A DNA stretch of 64,000 nt from an uncultured Thalassotalea sp. (lineage in GTDB: Bacteria > Pseudomonadota > Gammaproteobacteria > Enterobacterales > Alteromonadaceae): NCBI GenBank assembly GCA_947492575.1, contig CANLNK010000001.1:1116001-1180000 (forward strand), written 5' to 3'. A model generated the notes under the pieces. The model made no database searches and was not told where the DNA came from. It worked only from the letters and a program-made list of their open reading frames with translations. The position numbers and the translations under genes are program-made. Positions 53,516 to 63,751 of this stretch are shown in pieces. Numbering within the stretch: the first letter of the stretch is position 1; every line of letters starts with the position of its first letter.

Positions 53516-56500
53516 ATGCTGCGATTGTTTAGCCTGTGCCTCTGGCAGGCGATGATTCTTGGTGTAGTATTGACTATTACGCCATCTGCTCATGCTCAAG
53601 AAGCAGGTATTCAGATCCGTGGACCTAAAAGCACTGATGCTTTTCCCTATCGTCAATACGGCCCTATAACTTCTAGCGATACCTTGTGGAAAATTGCTGC
53701 CACTGTAAGGCCAAATCCTACTGTTTCTATATATCAGGTCATGCAGGCACTTTACGAAATGAATCCGGAAGCGTTTGCAAATAACAATCGCAACCACCTG
53801 ATAAACGGCCAGTACCTACAAATCCCTTCGATTGAAAAAATTCGCATGATCGACCCGTATCAAGCGAAATCTAGCTCTGCTCGTGATGACAAAACTTGGA
53901 AAAGCAAAACACAAGCGGCAAAAGTAGCGAAGCAGCAACCAGTTAAGCCAGAAGAGCTATCGGTTAAGAAAAAAGATTTAGATGCCGCGAAAGTTGAAAT
54001 CAACGAGCAATTAAAAACCTTTGACGAAGACCAGCAACAGCGCTTAGATACTATTCAGCGTGATGTGCTTGATTCAATAGACGGCTTACAGGCGATTTTA
54101 AGAGAAAATGAAGAGTTAAAGAAACGCCAGCTTAAATTCAACGAACAAATAGATTTGATGAAAGAAGCTGCAGTTAAAGATAAGCAAGATGTAAAAGAAA
54201 CACTCGACGCGCTTTTAGCCTTGCAGCAAGAGCTTGCAGCGCGCGAAGAAGAGCGTGAGCGCCAGTTGTTGTTGGAAAAACAGCAGGCTGAACTAGAAGC
54301 GCAAAATTGGATGTCGAGTTTATGGTTTAAGGTTCTGATGGGTACCTTGCCAGCATTGCTTATCGCTGGTGGCATATGGGCATTTATCGCTCGCAAGAAA
54401 AAACAGGATAAGCCTCAGCCAGAAGCTAAGAATGAAACAAAAGAAGTTGCAGCAGAGCCAGCGGCCGAAGTCGCGGAAATGCCTGTAGAAGAACCAGCAG
54501 AGGAATTGTCGCTCGATGGGGAATTATCACTTGATGATGAGCTGTCGATAGACTTAACAGAATCCGACGATGAATCTGATGATTTATTCTCTGATAATTC
54601 AGCAGCACTTGATGACGATACGTTACTTGATGATGACCTTTCTGACGATGTTATTCATCTTGATGATGATTTAGACGAGCTTGACGACCTAGAGGATATC
54701 TCGCTGGATGATGATCTTGTTGATGATGAACCTTTGGAAGGCGGAGAGCTTGATCAGAGTGACCTAGACGCGCTGTTATCGGGTGATGATGATGGCGAAC
54801 CGCTTGAAGGTGGCGAGCTAGATCAGAATGACTTAGATGACTTGCTATCTGGCCTAGATGACGACAGTGAGCCGCTTGAAGGTGGAGAACTTGGTCAAGA
54901 CGACCTTGACGCGTTATTGTCGGAATCTGCATCAGAAGAGGACGATGAGCTTCCTGATGTCGTTGATGACGAGTCTACAGAAAGTGAGCAAGCGACGGAT
55001 GAAGTTGATGTTGATGCCATTGACGTTGATGCCATTGATGACAATGCCGATGTTACTGATCCAGACGATATCGATGCCTTGCTTGCCAGCGCCAATATGG
55101 ATGCGGAGGGTGATACAGGTACTGACGATGAAGTTGTTGATATTGAAGACGGTGCGGATGTTACCGACCCAGATGATATCGATGTACTATTAGCGAGTGT
55201 TGGTGGTGCAGACAATGATGCTGCCGAAAGTACAGAGGAGGCCTCGGCAGACCCAGCTGCCGATATTGAAGACGGCGCAGATGTTACCGATCCAGACGAT
55301 ATTGATGCTTTATTGGCGAGTGTTGGTGGAACTGACGAGGATACTGCCGAAAGTACAGAGGAGGCATCGGGAGATCCTGTAGCCGATATTGCGGACGGCG
55401 CAGATGTTACCGACCCAGATGATATCGATGCACTTTTAGCGAGTGTTGGTGGTACTGACGAGGATACTGCTGATAGTACAGAAAAGGCATCAGCAGACCC
55501 TGCTGCTGATATTGAAGACGGCGCAGATGTTACCGACCCAGATGATATCGATGCACTATTAGCGAGTGTTGGTGGTGCTGATAATGATTCTGTTGAGAGC
55601 GCAGAGGGAGCATCAGCTGACCCTGTAGCAGAGATTGAAGACGGCGCAGATGTTACCGACCCAGACGATATTGATGCTTTACTAGCGAGTGTTGGTGGTG
55701 CTGACAACGATGCTACCGACAGTACAGAAAAGGCATCAGCAGACCCTGCTGCTGATATTGAAGACGGCGCAGATGTTACCGACCCAGATGATATCGATGC
55801 ACTATTAGCGAGTGTTGGTGGTGCTGATAATGATTCTGTTGAGAGGGCAGAGGGAGCATCAGCTGACCCTGTTGCAGAGATTGAAGACGGCGCAGACGTT
55901 ACCGACCCAGACGATATCGATGCGTTATTGGCGAGTATTAACGATGAAACTACTTCCAGCAGCGTAGATAAAACACCAGCTGAACCTGCCACTGACATTG
56001 AAGACGGCGCGGATGTTACCGACCCAGACGATATCGATGCTCTGCTCGCGAGTGTAAACGAAGATGAAGTAGCAGTGGATGCACTAGAGGGTGAGGCAGA
56101 GATCACTGACCCGGATGATATTGATGCATTATTAGATAATATTGGTGCTTTGCCAGCAGCGGCCTCGGTTGTTGATGAAGCTTCTAAAGCAGCTGACGAT
56201 ACTGATACCGCTAAGGATGCACCTGAGTCCTCCGATTCAGAAAGCGAGAAAAGTGACAATCAAGCTCAAATAGAAGCTTTTACTGATGAATACGTAGCTC
56301 CTTTCTTATCAGCAGATTTTAGCGAGCTGCTTAAAGACCCAGATGAAGCATCACATGGAGAAGAGCAGAACGTAACTGATGCTGCCATTGAACCTCCGGG
56401 CGATAGCGATGTAGACACCGAACTTGCTGTCGAGGAGCAAGACTTTGATATCGATGAACTTATTGAAAGTGTCGAAAAAGCATCTTCAGATGATATGGAA

Positions 56501-57535
56501 GCGCTCGATATCAGCGAAGAGGAATTGGCTGGTGAACTCAATGCAGATGAGCTTGAAAATTACCCTGAAATCGAAGATATACTATCTGCTGATTTATCAG
56601 CGGATGATATCGAAGGTGAGTCTCTAGAGTCGACTTTAGTGGATGCAAGTGAAGAGCTCGGCTCTGAAGGTGATAAAACAGTTGATGAGCTCAGTGATGA
56701 ACTGAATATTGATGACTTAATTGCTGACATACAGGCAGATGAAAGTGATGAGTTGGATATTGGGGATGATCTATTGGCAGGGCTTGAGGGGGCTGCGGCA
56801 AGTGATCAGGACCTTGATTTTGGTTTAGAGGAACTTACCGAGGAGAAAGAGACAACCGTCTCAAGCGAATTCGATGAATCTACCCTTTCTGACATGTTGA
56901 GTGAAGAAAAGGACGATGAAGTAAGAATTGAATTATCGCCAGACTTTACTGACACCAATGTACTGTCTGACCTGCTCGACGAGGGCGATTCGACTCGTAA
57001 AGAAGTAAGCGAAGCGAATGAAATAGATGATATTCAAGAGCTAGACAGCTTAGATTTTGATGAGTTACTTGCCAATATTGAAGAAGAGACTGCGACCAAT
57101 GTTGACGATGCAGGCTTTGACATTACCGATGGTTTAGACATTGGTGACGACATCGCTGAAGAGTTACTGAACCAAACGGGCGATGCGCCGAACGACGTCT
57201 CGAGCACTGATTCAAATAATGATCAGTTTGAAGCAGACGACGTCGACGACTTTGTTTCTGTCGACTCATTATTGTCGGAAAGCTTAGACGCTCCGTCGCT
57301 TGATGAGCCATACGAGCAAACAAATATCGATGTAGGCTTAAGTGAGTTCCCTGAATTTGCAAGTGCCGCAGATCAAGATGAAGATGACAATGGGGTAGCT
57401 GCTAAGCTCGATCTCGCCAAGGTGTACTTGGAGATTGGCGACAAAGATAATGCGGAAATTATCTTGCAGGACGTTGTTAAATTAGGTGATCCGCAACAGC
57501 AATTTGAAGCGCAACAACTGCTTGATAAAATGTAG
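53516..57535 (+). CDS. fimV: FimV-type pilus assembly / polar hub protein
   Basis: 1339 aa from ATG 53516, preceded by AGGAAAG; the open frame runs upstream to TTG 53483. Signal peptide MLRLFSLCLWQAMILGVVLTITPSAHA, a FimV/LysM-type region (YGPITSSDTLWKIAATVRPN...QVMQALYEMNPEAF), a coiled coil, one membrane helix (VLMGTLPALLIAGGIWAFI), then about 1000 acidic residues with repeats, and the C-terminal FimV TPR motif (AAKLDLAKVYLEIGDKDNAEIILQDVV). FimV binds peptidoglycan and organises type IV pili, type II secretion and polar proteins. Its place just before truA matches gammaproteobacterial order. Confidence 0.92.
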   Translation: MLRLFSLCLWQAMILGVVLTITPSAHAQEAGIQIRGPKSTDAFPYRQYGPITSSDTLWKIAATVRPNPTVSIYQVMQALYEMNPEAFANNNRNHLINGQYLQIPSIEKIRMIDPYQAKSSSARDDKTWKSKTQAAKVAKQQPVKPEELSVKKKDLDAAKVEINEQLKTFDEDQQQRLDTIQRDVLDSIDGLQAILRENEELKKRQLKFNEQIDLMKEAAVKDKQDVKETLDALLALQQELAAREEERERQLLLEKQQAELEAQNWMSSLWFKVLMGTLPALLIAGGIWAFIARKKKQDKPQPEAKNETKEVAAEPAAEVAEMPVEEPAEELSLDGELSLDDELSIDLTESDDESDDLFSDNSAALDDDTLLDDDLSDDVIHLDDDLDELDDLEDISLDDDLVDDEPLEGGELDQSDLDALLSGDDDGEPLEGGELDQNDLDDLLSGLDDDSEPLEGGELGQDDLDALLSESASEEDDELPDVVDDESTESEQATDEVDVDAIDVDAIDDNADVTDPDDIDALLASANMDAEGDTGTDDEVVDIEDGADVTDPDDIDVLLASVGGADNDAAESTEEASADPAADIEDGADVTDPDDIDALLASVGGTDEDTAESTEEASGDPVADIADGADVTDPDDIDALLASVGGTDEDTADSTEKASADPAADIEDGADVTDPDDIDALLASVGGADNDSVESAEGASADPVAEIEDGADVTDPDDIDALLASVGGADNDATDSTEKASADPAADIEDGADVTDPDDIDALLASVGGADNDSVERAEGASADPVAEIEDGADVTDPDDIDALLASINDETTSSSVDKTPAEPATDIEDGADVTDPDDIDALLASVNEDEVAVDALEGEAEITDPDDIDALLDNIGALPAAASVVDEASKAADDTDTAKDAPESSDSESEKSDNQAQIEAFTDEYVAPFLSADFSELLKDPDEASHGEEQNVTDAAIEPPGDSDVDTELAVEEQDFDIDELIESVEKASSDDMEALDISEEELAGELNADELENYPEIEDILSADLSADDIEGESLESTLVDASEELGSEGDKTVDELSDELNIDDLIADIQADESDELDIGDDLLAGLEGAAASDQDLDFGLEELTEEKETTVSSEFDESTLSDMLSEEKDDEVRIELSPDFTDTNVLSDLLDEGDSTRKEVSEANEIDDIQELDSLDFDELLANIEEETATNVDDAGFDITDGLDIGDDIAEELLNQTGDAPNDVSSTDSNNDQFEADDVDDFVSVDSLLSESLDAPSLDEPYEQTNIDVGLSEFPEFASAADQDEDDNGVAAKLDLAKVYLEIGDKDNAEIILQDVVKLGDPQQQFEAQQLLDKM
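54729..54920 (+). repeat. fimV acidic repeat block A (PLEGGEL units)
   Basis: Three tandem copies of a unit reading PLEGGEL[DG]Q[SND]DLD[AD]LLSG or close to it, within fimV. Confidence 0.75.
55051..56136 (+). repeat. fimV repeat block B, about ten VTDPDDIDALLAS units
   Basis: Ten copies of V/I-TDPDDID-A/V-LLAS-type units. The middle copies repeat at exactly 123 bp (41 codons): IEDGADVTDPDDIDALLASV recurs from about 55259 at steps of 123 up to 55873, then at 117. Nucleotide identity between neighbouring copies is very high, pointing to recent tandem duplication. Confidence 0.85.
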
Positions 57536-57563
57536 GAGCAAGCTGCTTAATAAACTAGCTTAC

Positions 57564-57590
57564 AAAACGCCGCATTAGCGGCGTTTTTTT
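57564..57590 (+). terminator. Terminator after fimV
   Basis: AACGCCGC and GCGGCGTT around ATTA, then seven T. Confidence 0.9.
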
Positions 57591-57706
57591 ATGGTTGAAC
57601 AGTATATTCGTATGCATCGAATTAGCTGTATTTTCCCCATTGACCATCTAGCTTTCAATCTTAAAATTTAGGATAATGCGCGCCCCGAAATGAGAGGTAA
57701 GTTAGT

Positions 57707-58492
57707 ATGCGCTATGCGTTAGGTATTGAATATGACGGCAGTAATTACTGTGGTTGGCAAAAGCAGACTCATTCCCCAAGTGTACAAGAAAGACTAGAGA
57801 AAGCAGTATCTAAAATTGCCAATGAACCCGTCGAAGTCGTGTGCGCTGGACGCACGGATACTGGCGTAAATGCTACCAATCAAATTGTTCATTTCGATAC
57901 TAACAACTTCCGCAAAGATGTCGCATGGACACTAGGTGTTAACACGAATTTACCTAAAGATATCGCCGTTCGTTGGGTAAAGTTGGTGGATGAGGATTTT
58001 CATGCAAGATTTAGCGCAACAGCGCGTCGGTATCGCTACATTATCAACAACGCACTATTGCGCCCTGCGATATTGAATAAAGGTGTAACTTTTTGTCATT
58101 ACCCACTTAATGTTGAAGATATGCATGAAGCAGCTCAAGTGTTAGTCGGGGAAAATGATTTTACCTCTTTTAGAACGGTACATTGCCAAGCTAACTCACC
58201 GGTAAGAACTTTATATCACTGTAATGTTAGCAAGTCTGGCGATTACATTATGCTGGATGTTAAAGGAAATGCTTTCCTCCATCACATGATCCGTAACATT
58301 GCGGGAAGCCTGATGAGAGTGGGGCGTGGGGCAGAATCAATTGACTGGATTGCCGAAGTATTAGCAGCGAAAAATCGCTGTGTAGCTGGCATGACTGCGC
58401 CAGCAAATGGTTTATATTTTGTTGATGTTGATTACCCTGATAAATTTGAAATTCCAAAATATCCAATGGGACCACTTTTCTGGGCTGATTAG
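57707..58492 (+). CDS. truA: tRNA pseudouridine(38-40) synthase TruA
   Basis: 261 aa. Catalytic D51 in [12 protein letters not shown], start [20 protein letters not shown], and the conserved [16 protein letters not shown] and [17 protein letters not shown]. It makes pseudouridine at 38-40 of many tRNAs. GAGAGGTAAG is the ribosome binding site. The fimV-truA-accD-folC-dedD-cvpA-purF order is typical. Confidence 0.95.
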   Translation: MRYALGIEYDGSNYCGWQKQTHSPSVQERLEKAVSKIANEPVEVVCAGRTDTGVNATNQIVHFDTNNFRKDVAWTLGVNTNLPKDIAVRWVKLVDEDFHARFSATARRYRYIINNALLRPAILNKGVTFCHYPLNVEDMHEAAQVLVGENDFTSFRTVHCQANSPVRTLYHCNVSKSGDYIMLDVKGNAFLHHMIRNIAGSLMRVGRGAESIDWIAEVLAAKNRCVAGMTAPANGLYFVDVDYPDKFEIPKYPMGPLFWAD

Positions 58493-58701
58493 AACTTTCT
58501 GCTTAAAAAGCAAACTGAAAGCTTTTGAAACACTTGCAAATTAACAACACAGACCAGTTTTTTATAACGTTGTAGCGGCGTTCTATGGTTTAATTCGCCG
58601 TTAATTGAGTTATCAAGTTAGTTTTCCATAGTTTTTTACCGTTGGTTGGTGCTAAATTAGAGCCCAACGGACGACGAGTTTGCAATAGGCATTATGATAA
58701 T

Positions 58702-59562
58702 ATGAGCTGGATAGAAAAGATTCTCCCGAAAGCAAAAGGCACAACTAAAAGAAACATCCCAGAAGGTGTTTGGACTAAGTGTCCTTCTTGTAATGCAATG
58801 TTATACAAGGCGGAAGTAGAGCGTCAAAACTACGTTTGCCCTAAGTGTGATCATCACATGCGCGTTTCAGCGCGTAAGCGTATTGAAGGTTTCCTAGACC
58901 AAGGCGAGCGCCTAGAAATTGGCGAAAGCTTTGAGCCACAAGATATTCTAAAGTTTAAAGATTCTAAACGTTACAAAGACCGTATCACTGCCGCGCAAAA
59001 AGCAACGGGCGAGAAAGATGCGTTAGTCGTTATGAAGGGTGAGCTTAACGGCATGCCTGTTGTGGCAGCTGCGTTCGAGTTCTCATTCCTAGGTGGTTCG
59101 ATGGCCTCTGTAGTGGGGGCACGCTTCGTTCAAGGTGTTGAGTATTGCTTAGAACATAACTTACCGTTTATTTGTTTTTCTGCTAGTGGCGGTGCGCGTA
59201 TGCAGGAAGCACTTTTCTCGCTAATGCAGATGGCAAAAACAAGTGCCGCATTAGCTAAAATGAGTGAAAAAGGCTTACCTTACGTGTCTGTATTAACGGA
59301 TCCAACGATGGGCGGCGTATCAGCTAGTTTAGCAATGCTAGGTGACATTAACGTTGCTGAACCAAAAGCTTTAATTGGTTTTGCTGGTCCTCGCGTTATT
59401 GAACAAACGGTTCGTGAAAAGTTACCAGAAGGCTTCCAACGCAGTGAATTCTTGTTAGAGAAGGGCGCGATTGATATGATTGTTGACCGAAGAGACATGC
59501 GAGCCACGTTAGGGCGTATGTTGGCAAAATTTACAAATCAGCCGAGTTTAGAAGCTAGCTAA
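58702..59562 (+). CDS. accD: Acetyl-CoA carboxylase carboxyltransferase subunit beta
   Basis: 286 aa from ATG 58702 ([10 protein letters not shown]), the family start; the frame is open 20 codons further to a TTG, without similarity. Zinc ribbon TKCPSC...YVCPKCDHH at about 27-50, then the carboxyltransferase core ([33 protein letters not shown]). It forms the AccAD carboxyltransferase that makes malonyl-CoA. The Shine-Dalgarno site is weak. It lies 6 bp before folC. Confidence 0.95.
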   Translation: MSWIEKILPKAKGTTKRNIPEGVWTKCPSCNAMLYKAEVERQNYVCPKCDHHMRVSARKRIEGFLDQGERLEIGESFEPQDILKFKDSKRYKDRITAAQKATGEKDALVVMKGELNGMPVVAAAFEFSFLGGSMASVVGARFVQGVEYCLEHNLPFICFSASGGARMQEALFSLMQMAKTSAALAKMSEKGLPYVSVLTDPTMGGVSASLAMLGDINVAEPKALIGFAGPRVIEQTVREKLPEGFQRSEFLLEKGAIDMIVDRRDMRATLGRMLAKFTNQPSLEAS

Positions 59563-59568
59563 CATTCA

Positions 59569-60834
59569 ATGACTGCAAATATTCTAAGCCATTGTGACGA
59601 TTGGTCGTTGTCACAATGGCTTTGTTATTTAGAGACCATACACACAAAAGAGATTGACCTGGGTTTAGCGCGTATCGCGGAAGTCGCTAAACGTCTGAGC
59701 ATCGATTTATCATTTGGCAAAGTTATCACTGTTGCTGGGACAAATGGTAAAGGGACAACCTGCGCTTTTATTGAAAATTATCTACGTAGCCAGCAATATA
59801 ACGTTGCGGTTTATTCCTCTCCTCATATTGAACGCTTTAATGAGCGCCTTCGCGTTAACCATGACGAAGTCGACGACTTACCCTGGATTCGTGCCTTAAA
59901 ACAGGTTGAAGTTGCACGCAGTGAAATATCACTGACCTACTATGAGTACACAACGCTCGCAGCATTTATTGTTATTGGTGAACTAAAGCCTGATTACATC
60001 ATTTTAGAGGTCGGTTTAGGCGGAAGACTCGATGCGACGAATATTATTGATGCTGATGTTGCTGTGTTAACGACAGTCGACCTTGACCACATGGCATTTC
60101 TAGGTAACACCCGAGAAGCGATAGGTAAGGAAAAGGCAGGTATTTTCAGGACAAGTCGGCCTGCAATTATCGGCGAGTTAGCACCACCTGTGACAGTGCT
60201 CAATCATGCCAATGATATTTCTGCTATTGTGTGTTGCCGAGACAAAGACTTTACTCTAGTGAACGACGGCAATGCTTGGCAGTGGCAAAGCAAACAGCAG
60301 ACGTTTTCAGGATTAACGGCGACGCATATTCCACAAAATAATGTTGTTACAGCCATAGCCGCACTGGCGCAACTAGAAGTGCCTTTATCTGCTGAAGCGA
60401 TTAATCATTGTATATCGGTAACTAAGGTGCCAGGGCGTACTGAAATGTTCAGTGCTGGCTGTGATGTTATGCTAGATGTGGGTCACAACCCACAAGCAGC
60501 ACGTTATTTATCAACTGTTATTAAAAGTAGAAGTTATAACAAGGTACATGCTGTAGTTGGGATGCTAGCTGATAAAGACAGTACATCGACGCTAAATGAA
60601 ATTAAAGACGCTATTGATAGTTGGTACTTTGCTACCCCTGATAGTCCTAGAGCTGCCACGTCTGAGGCACTTTCTGCTGTTGCTCAAGATATTGGAATTA
60701 AAGGTAATTGTTTTGACAATGTCACCGAGGCATTTACAATGGCAAAGCAAGATGCAAGTAGTAACGACCTTATTCTTGTCTTCGGTTCATTCTTTACCGT
60801 TGCAGAAATAAGAGCGCTATTACTATCTAATTAG
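59569..60834 (+). CDS. folC: Dihydrofolate / folylpolyglutamate synthase FolC
   Basis: 421 aa Mur-ligase-type enzyme. ATP loop ITVAGTNGKGTTCAFIENYL, the carboxylated-lysine and omega-loop region (SSPHIERFNERLRV), ILEVGLGGRLDATNII, DHMAFLGNTREAIGKEKAGIF, and MLDVGHNPQAARYL. It adds glutamate to dihydropteroate and folates. Only 6 bp separate it from accD and 26 bp from dedD, so it is in an operon with both. Confidence 0.94.
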   Translation: MTANILSHCDDWSLSQWLCYLETIHTKEIDLGLARIAEVAKRLSIDLSFGKVITVAGTNGKGTTCAFIENYLRSQQYNVAVYSSPHIERFNERLRVNHDEVDDLPWIRALKQVEVARSEISLTYYEYTTLAAFIVIGELKPDYIILEVGLGGRLDATNIIDADVAVLTTVDLDHMAFLGNTREAIGKEKAGIFRTSRPAIIGELAPPVTVLNHANDISAIVCCRDKDFTLVNDGNAWQWQSKQQTFSGLTATHIPQNNVVTAIAALAQLEVPLSAEAINHCISVTKVPGRTEMFSAGCDVMLDVGHNPQAARYLSTVIKSRSYNKVHAVVGMLADKDSTSTLNEIKDAIDSWYFATPDSPRAATSEALSAVAQDIGIKGNCFDNVTEAFTMAKQDASSNDLILVFGSFFTVAEIRALLLSN

Positions 60835-60860
60835 TCTAGTTGTTGCGAGAGGAAGTTGGC

Positions 60861-61544
60861 TTGTCTACACCATTTCAAAATCGGTTAGTGGGAACTATTA
60901 TTGTTGCTGCCGCCGTTGTGATTTTTTTGCCTGACATACTCGATGGCGAGAAAGAAAGTTATCAAGCTGATTTTGACGCTATTCCGACAGCGCCTGAGTT
61001 TGTTGGTGGCAAAGAGCATAAAGGCTTCCCAAAAGAAAAATTGTTGGAGATGCCGAAAGAATCTGTGGTTGACGAAGAGCCAATAGACGATGCTTTGAAC
61101 GCACCAGCAGATGCCCAAGCGAACACTAGTAATACCTCTAACACTGAAATAGCAAACACAGGCGATTCTGGTGCTAATTTATCTGAAGGTGCTAGTGATT
61201 CAACTAACACGGCAAACTCAACAGAGATGAGTCGTGAGGATGCTCAGGTAGTATCATCACCTGTCACTTCATCAGTGCCATCTGTTGCTGAACAAGATAA
61301 GTATGCTTGGGTTATTCACCTTGGCAGTTTTAAGCATCAAAAGAATGTTGATGAGCTTATGAAAAAGCTTAAGGCGAACGGCTACACTGCATTTACCCAG
61401 CCAATTAAAACGCAAAAGGGCACTCTAACTAAAGTGATTGTAGGGCCTAGTTTGAGTAAGTCTGAGTTAACAGGGCAAATACCTGCATTAAAGTCGCTGA
61501 CAAAAGTACAAGGGCGTATCGCACGCTTTAAAGTAACAAAATAA
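60861..61544 (+). CDS. dedD: SPOR-domain cell division protein DedD
   Basis: 227 aa from a TTG at 60861, with GAGAGGAAG at the right distance, giving STPFQNRLVGTIIVAAAVVIFLPDIL, which matches DedD (FQNRLVGT). An earlier in-frame TTG at 60840 has no ribosome binding site. One N-terminal membrane helix, an acidic Ser/Thr/Asn-rich periplasmic spacer, and a C-terminal SPOR domain (WVIHLGSFKHQKNVDELMKKL) that binds denuded septal peptidoglycan. DedD helps cell constriction. Confidence 0.88.
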   Translation: MSTPFQNRLVGTIIVAAAVVIFLPDILDGEKESYQADFDAIPTAPEFVGGKEHKGFPKEKLLEMPKESVVDEEPIDDALNAPADAQANTSNTSNTEIANTGDSGANLSEGASDSTNTANSTEMSREDAQVVSSPVTSSVPSVAEQDKYAWVIHLGSFKHQKNVDELMKKLKANGYTAFTQPIKTQKGTLTKVIVGPSLSKSELTGQIPALKSLTKVQGRIARFKVTK

Positions 61545-61615
61545 TAAAAATTGTATGATACCGGCAGCGCTTCTGATAGAATTCGCGCCACTAATTTCTT
61601 GGGGTTACTCAACAC

Positions 61616-62098
61616 ATGGTTTGGATAGATTATGCCATTTTAACGGTTATTGGCATATCAACCTTAATTAGTCTGGTTAGAGGTTTTGTAAAAGAAGCGA
61701 TTTCACTCGTTGTCTGGATCGGTGCCTTTTTTATCGCCAGTACCTTTTATCCAAATCTCGCTACTCTTCTTACTAATATCTCCGATCATTTTTTGCGAAA
61801 TGCTGCTGCAATAGCAATACTCTTTATCGTCACTCTAATTCTTGGCGCAATGGTTAACTATGTTATAGGTCAGCTTGTACAAAAGACTGGGCTATCTGGT
61901 ACCGATCGCGTGCTTGGATTAGCGTTTGGTGGCTTACGAGGCGTATTGATTGTCAGTGCTATTTTATTCGGTGCTGACGCATTTACGGGTGCGGCAAATA
62001 CCGAATGGTGGCAAGCATCAAATTTGATTCCAGAGTTTAAATTAGTGATCGAGTGGTTTTTTGAGTACCTCAAACAATCCTCAAGTTTTTTAAACTAA
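61616..62098 (+). CDS. cvpA: CvpA family membrane protein
   Basis: 160 aa, four membrane segments, with the CvpA pattern [35 protein letters not shown] and [19 protein letters not shown]. CvpA is required for colicin V production in E. coli and for envelope integrity. It lies 24 bp before purF, its usual partner. Confidence 0.9.
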   Translation: MVWIDYAILTVIGISTLISLVRGFVKEAISLVVWIGAFFIASTFYPNLATLLTNISDHFLRNAAAIAILFIVTLILGAMVNYVIGQLVQKTGLSGTDRVLGLAFGGLRGVLIVSAILFGADAFTGAANTEWWQASNLIPEFKLVIEWFFEYLKQSSSFLN

Positions 62099-62122
62099 GC
62101 TCACTCGGCGGAGAAAAAGTTC

Positions 62123-63637
62123 ATGTGTGGTATTGTCGGTATAGTAGGTCAAACACCAGTAAGCCAGTCGTTATACGATGGCTTAACCGTGTTACAGCAT
62201 CGTGGTCAAGATGCAGCAGGTATTGTCACTATTAGTGAAAACACCTTCAGACTACGTAAAGCAAACGGGTTGGTGAAAGATGTATTCCATACTCGCCATA
62301 TGCGTAGATTACAAGGTAATGTAGGTATTGGTCACATTCGTTACCCTACAGCTGGAACATCTAGCTCATCAGAAGCTCAACCATTCTATGCAAACTCGCC
62401 ATTTGGTATTGCATTAGCTCATAACGGTAACTTAACTAACTTTGAAGAATTGAAATCGTGGTTGTTCAATACTGCACGTCGTCACGTGAATACGACATCT
62501 GACTCTGAATTACTGCTTAATATTTTAGGTCATGAGTTAGCTCAATCTGAAGCCCTTAATTTAACACCGGAAGATATTTTCAAAGCGGTTGGCAAAGTAC
62601 ACGACCGAGTGCGTGGAGCTTACGCGACAGTTGCTTTAATCATTGGTCACGGCATGGTAGCGTTCCGCGACCCTAATGGTATCCGTCCGCTTGTGTTTGG
62701 TAAGCGTGAAACGGTTAACGGTACAGAGTACATGGTAGCATCAGAGTCAGTAGCGCTTGATGCTTGTGACTTTGAGTTTGTTCGTGATGTCGCACCAGGT
62801 GAAGTTATTTACTTCACAGAAGATGGCAAGATATATAGCCAGCAGTGTGCTCAATCACCAAATTACAGCCCATGTATTTTTGAGTTTGTATATTTTGCTC
62901 GCCCAGATTCAACGATTGATAAGATGTCGGTTTACGGTACTCGTGTAGAAATGGGTAAAAAGTTAGGTGAAAAAATTGCACGTGACTGGGAAGACTTAGA
63001 TATTGATGTTGTTATTCCAATCCCAGAAACATCATGTGATATTGCATTACAAATTGCCCACGAATTAGATATACCTTACCGCCAAGGTTTTGTTAAAAAC
63101 CGTTACATTGGCCGTACATTTATCATGCCTGGTCAAGAAATGCGTAAGAAGTCAGTGCGTCGCAAGCTAAACGCTATTAGTGCCGAGTTTATAGGCAAAA
63201 ACGTATTACTCGTTGATGACTCTGTTGTACGCGGAACTACCTCTGAGCAAATCATTGAAATGGCACGTGCAGCTGGCGCGAAAAAGGTATACTTTGCCTC
63301 GGCAGCACCAGAAATTCGCTTCCCGAACGTATACGGTATTGATATGCCAAGTGCAAATGAGTTAATTGCACACGGCCGAGAAGTTGAAGACATCTGTGAA
63401 ATTATTGGTGCTGATGAACTTATCTTCCAAGACATTGAAGACCTAGTTGAAGCGGTTCGTTCTCACAACCCTGAGATCAAAACGTTTGAGACATCAGTAT
63501 TCAATGGTCGCTATATCACGAATGATATCGATCAGAGTTACTTAGAAAAATTAGACGCTGCACGCAACAACGAAACGAAAGAGTCGACTGATAAAAACGC
63601 TGACTCGATCATTGATATGCATAACGAAGGTGCATAG
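62123..63637 (+). CDS. purF: Amidophosphoribosyltransferase PurF
   Basis: 504 aa. The N-terminal nucleophile hydrolase starts MCGIVGIVG (Cys2, exposed after Met removal), followed by [13 protein letters not shown] and [20 protein letters not shown]. The C-terminal phosphoribosyltransferase half has the PRPP loop [22 protein letters not shown]. It catalyses the first step of purine synthesis. It is the last gene of the truA-to-purF group; a terminator follows. Confidence 0.96.
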   Translation: MCGIVGIVGQTPVSQSLYDGLTVLQHRGQDAAGIVTISENTFRLRKANGLVKDVFHTRHMRRLQGNVGIGHIRYPTAGTSSSSEAQPFYANSPFGIALAHNGNLTNFEELKSWLFNTARRHVNTTSDSELLLNILGHELAQSEALNLTPEDIFKAVGKVHDRVRGAYATVALIIGHGMVAFRDPNGIRPLVFGKRETVNGTEYMVASESVALDACDFEFVRDVAPGEVIYFTEDGKIYSQQCAQSPNYSPCIFEFVYFARPDSTIDKMSVYGTRVEMGKKLGEKIARDWEDLDIDVVIPIPETSCDIALQIAHELDIPYRQGFVKNRYIGRTFIMPGQEMRKKSVRRKLNAISAEFIGKNVLLVDDSVVRGTTSEQIIEMARAAGAKKVYFASAAPEIRFPNVYGIDMPSANELIAHGREVEDICEIIGADELIFQDIEDLVEAVRSHNPEIKTFETSVFNGRYITNDIDQSYLEKLDAARNNETKESTDKNADSIIDMHNEGA

Positions 63638-63695
63638 TTAATAATATTTTATTAAGTTAAATTGTTATTTAACACTATTCGTTCAGTTGAGCATT

Positions 63696-63724
63696 AAAAA
63701 AGCACCCAAAAGGGTGCTTTTTCG
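63696..63724. terminator. Bidirectional terminator after purF
   Basis: AAAAAGCACCC and GGGTGCTTTTT around AAAA, between convergent genes. Confidence 0.88.
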
Positions 63725-63751
63725 TCTCTATCGTATGTCGCTTTAAACGTA

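Noticed and set aside
54895-56259. 454-aa Ser/Ala-rich frame on the minus strand
   Set aside because: It is the antisense of the fimV repeats. The repeat codons happen to avoid stops on the other strand; there is no ribosome binding site or family.
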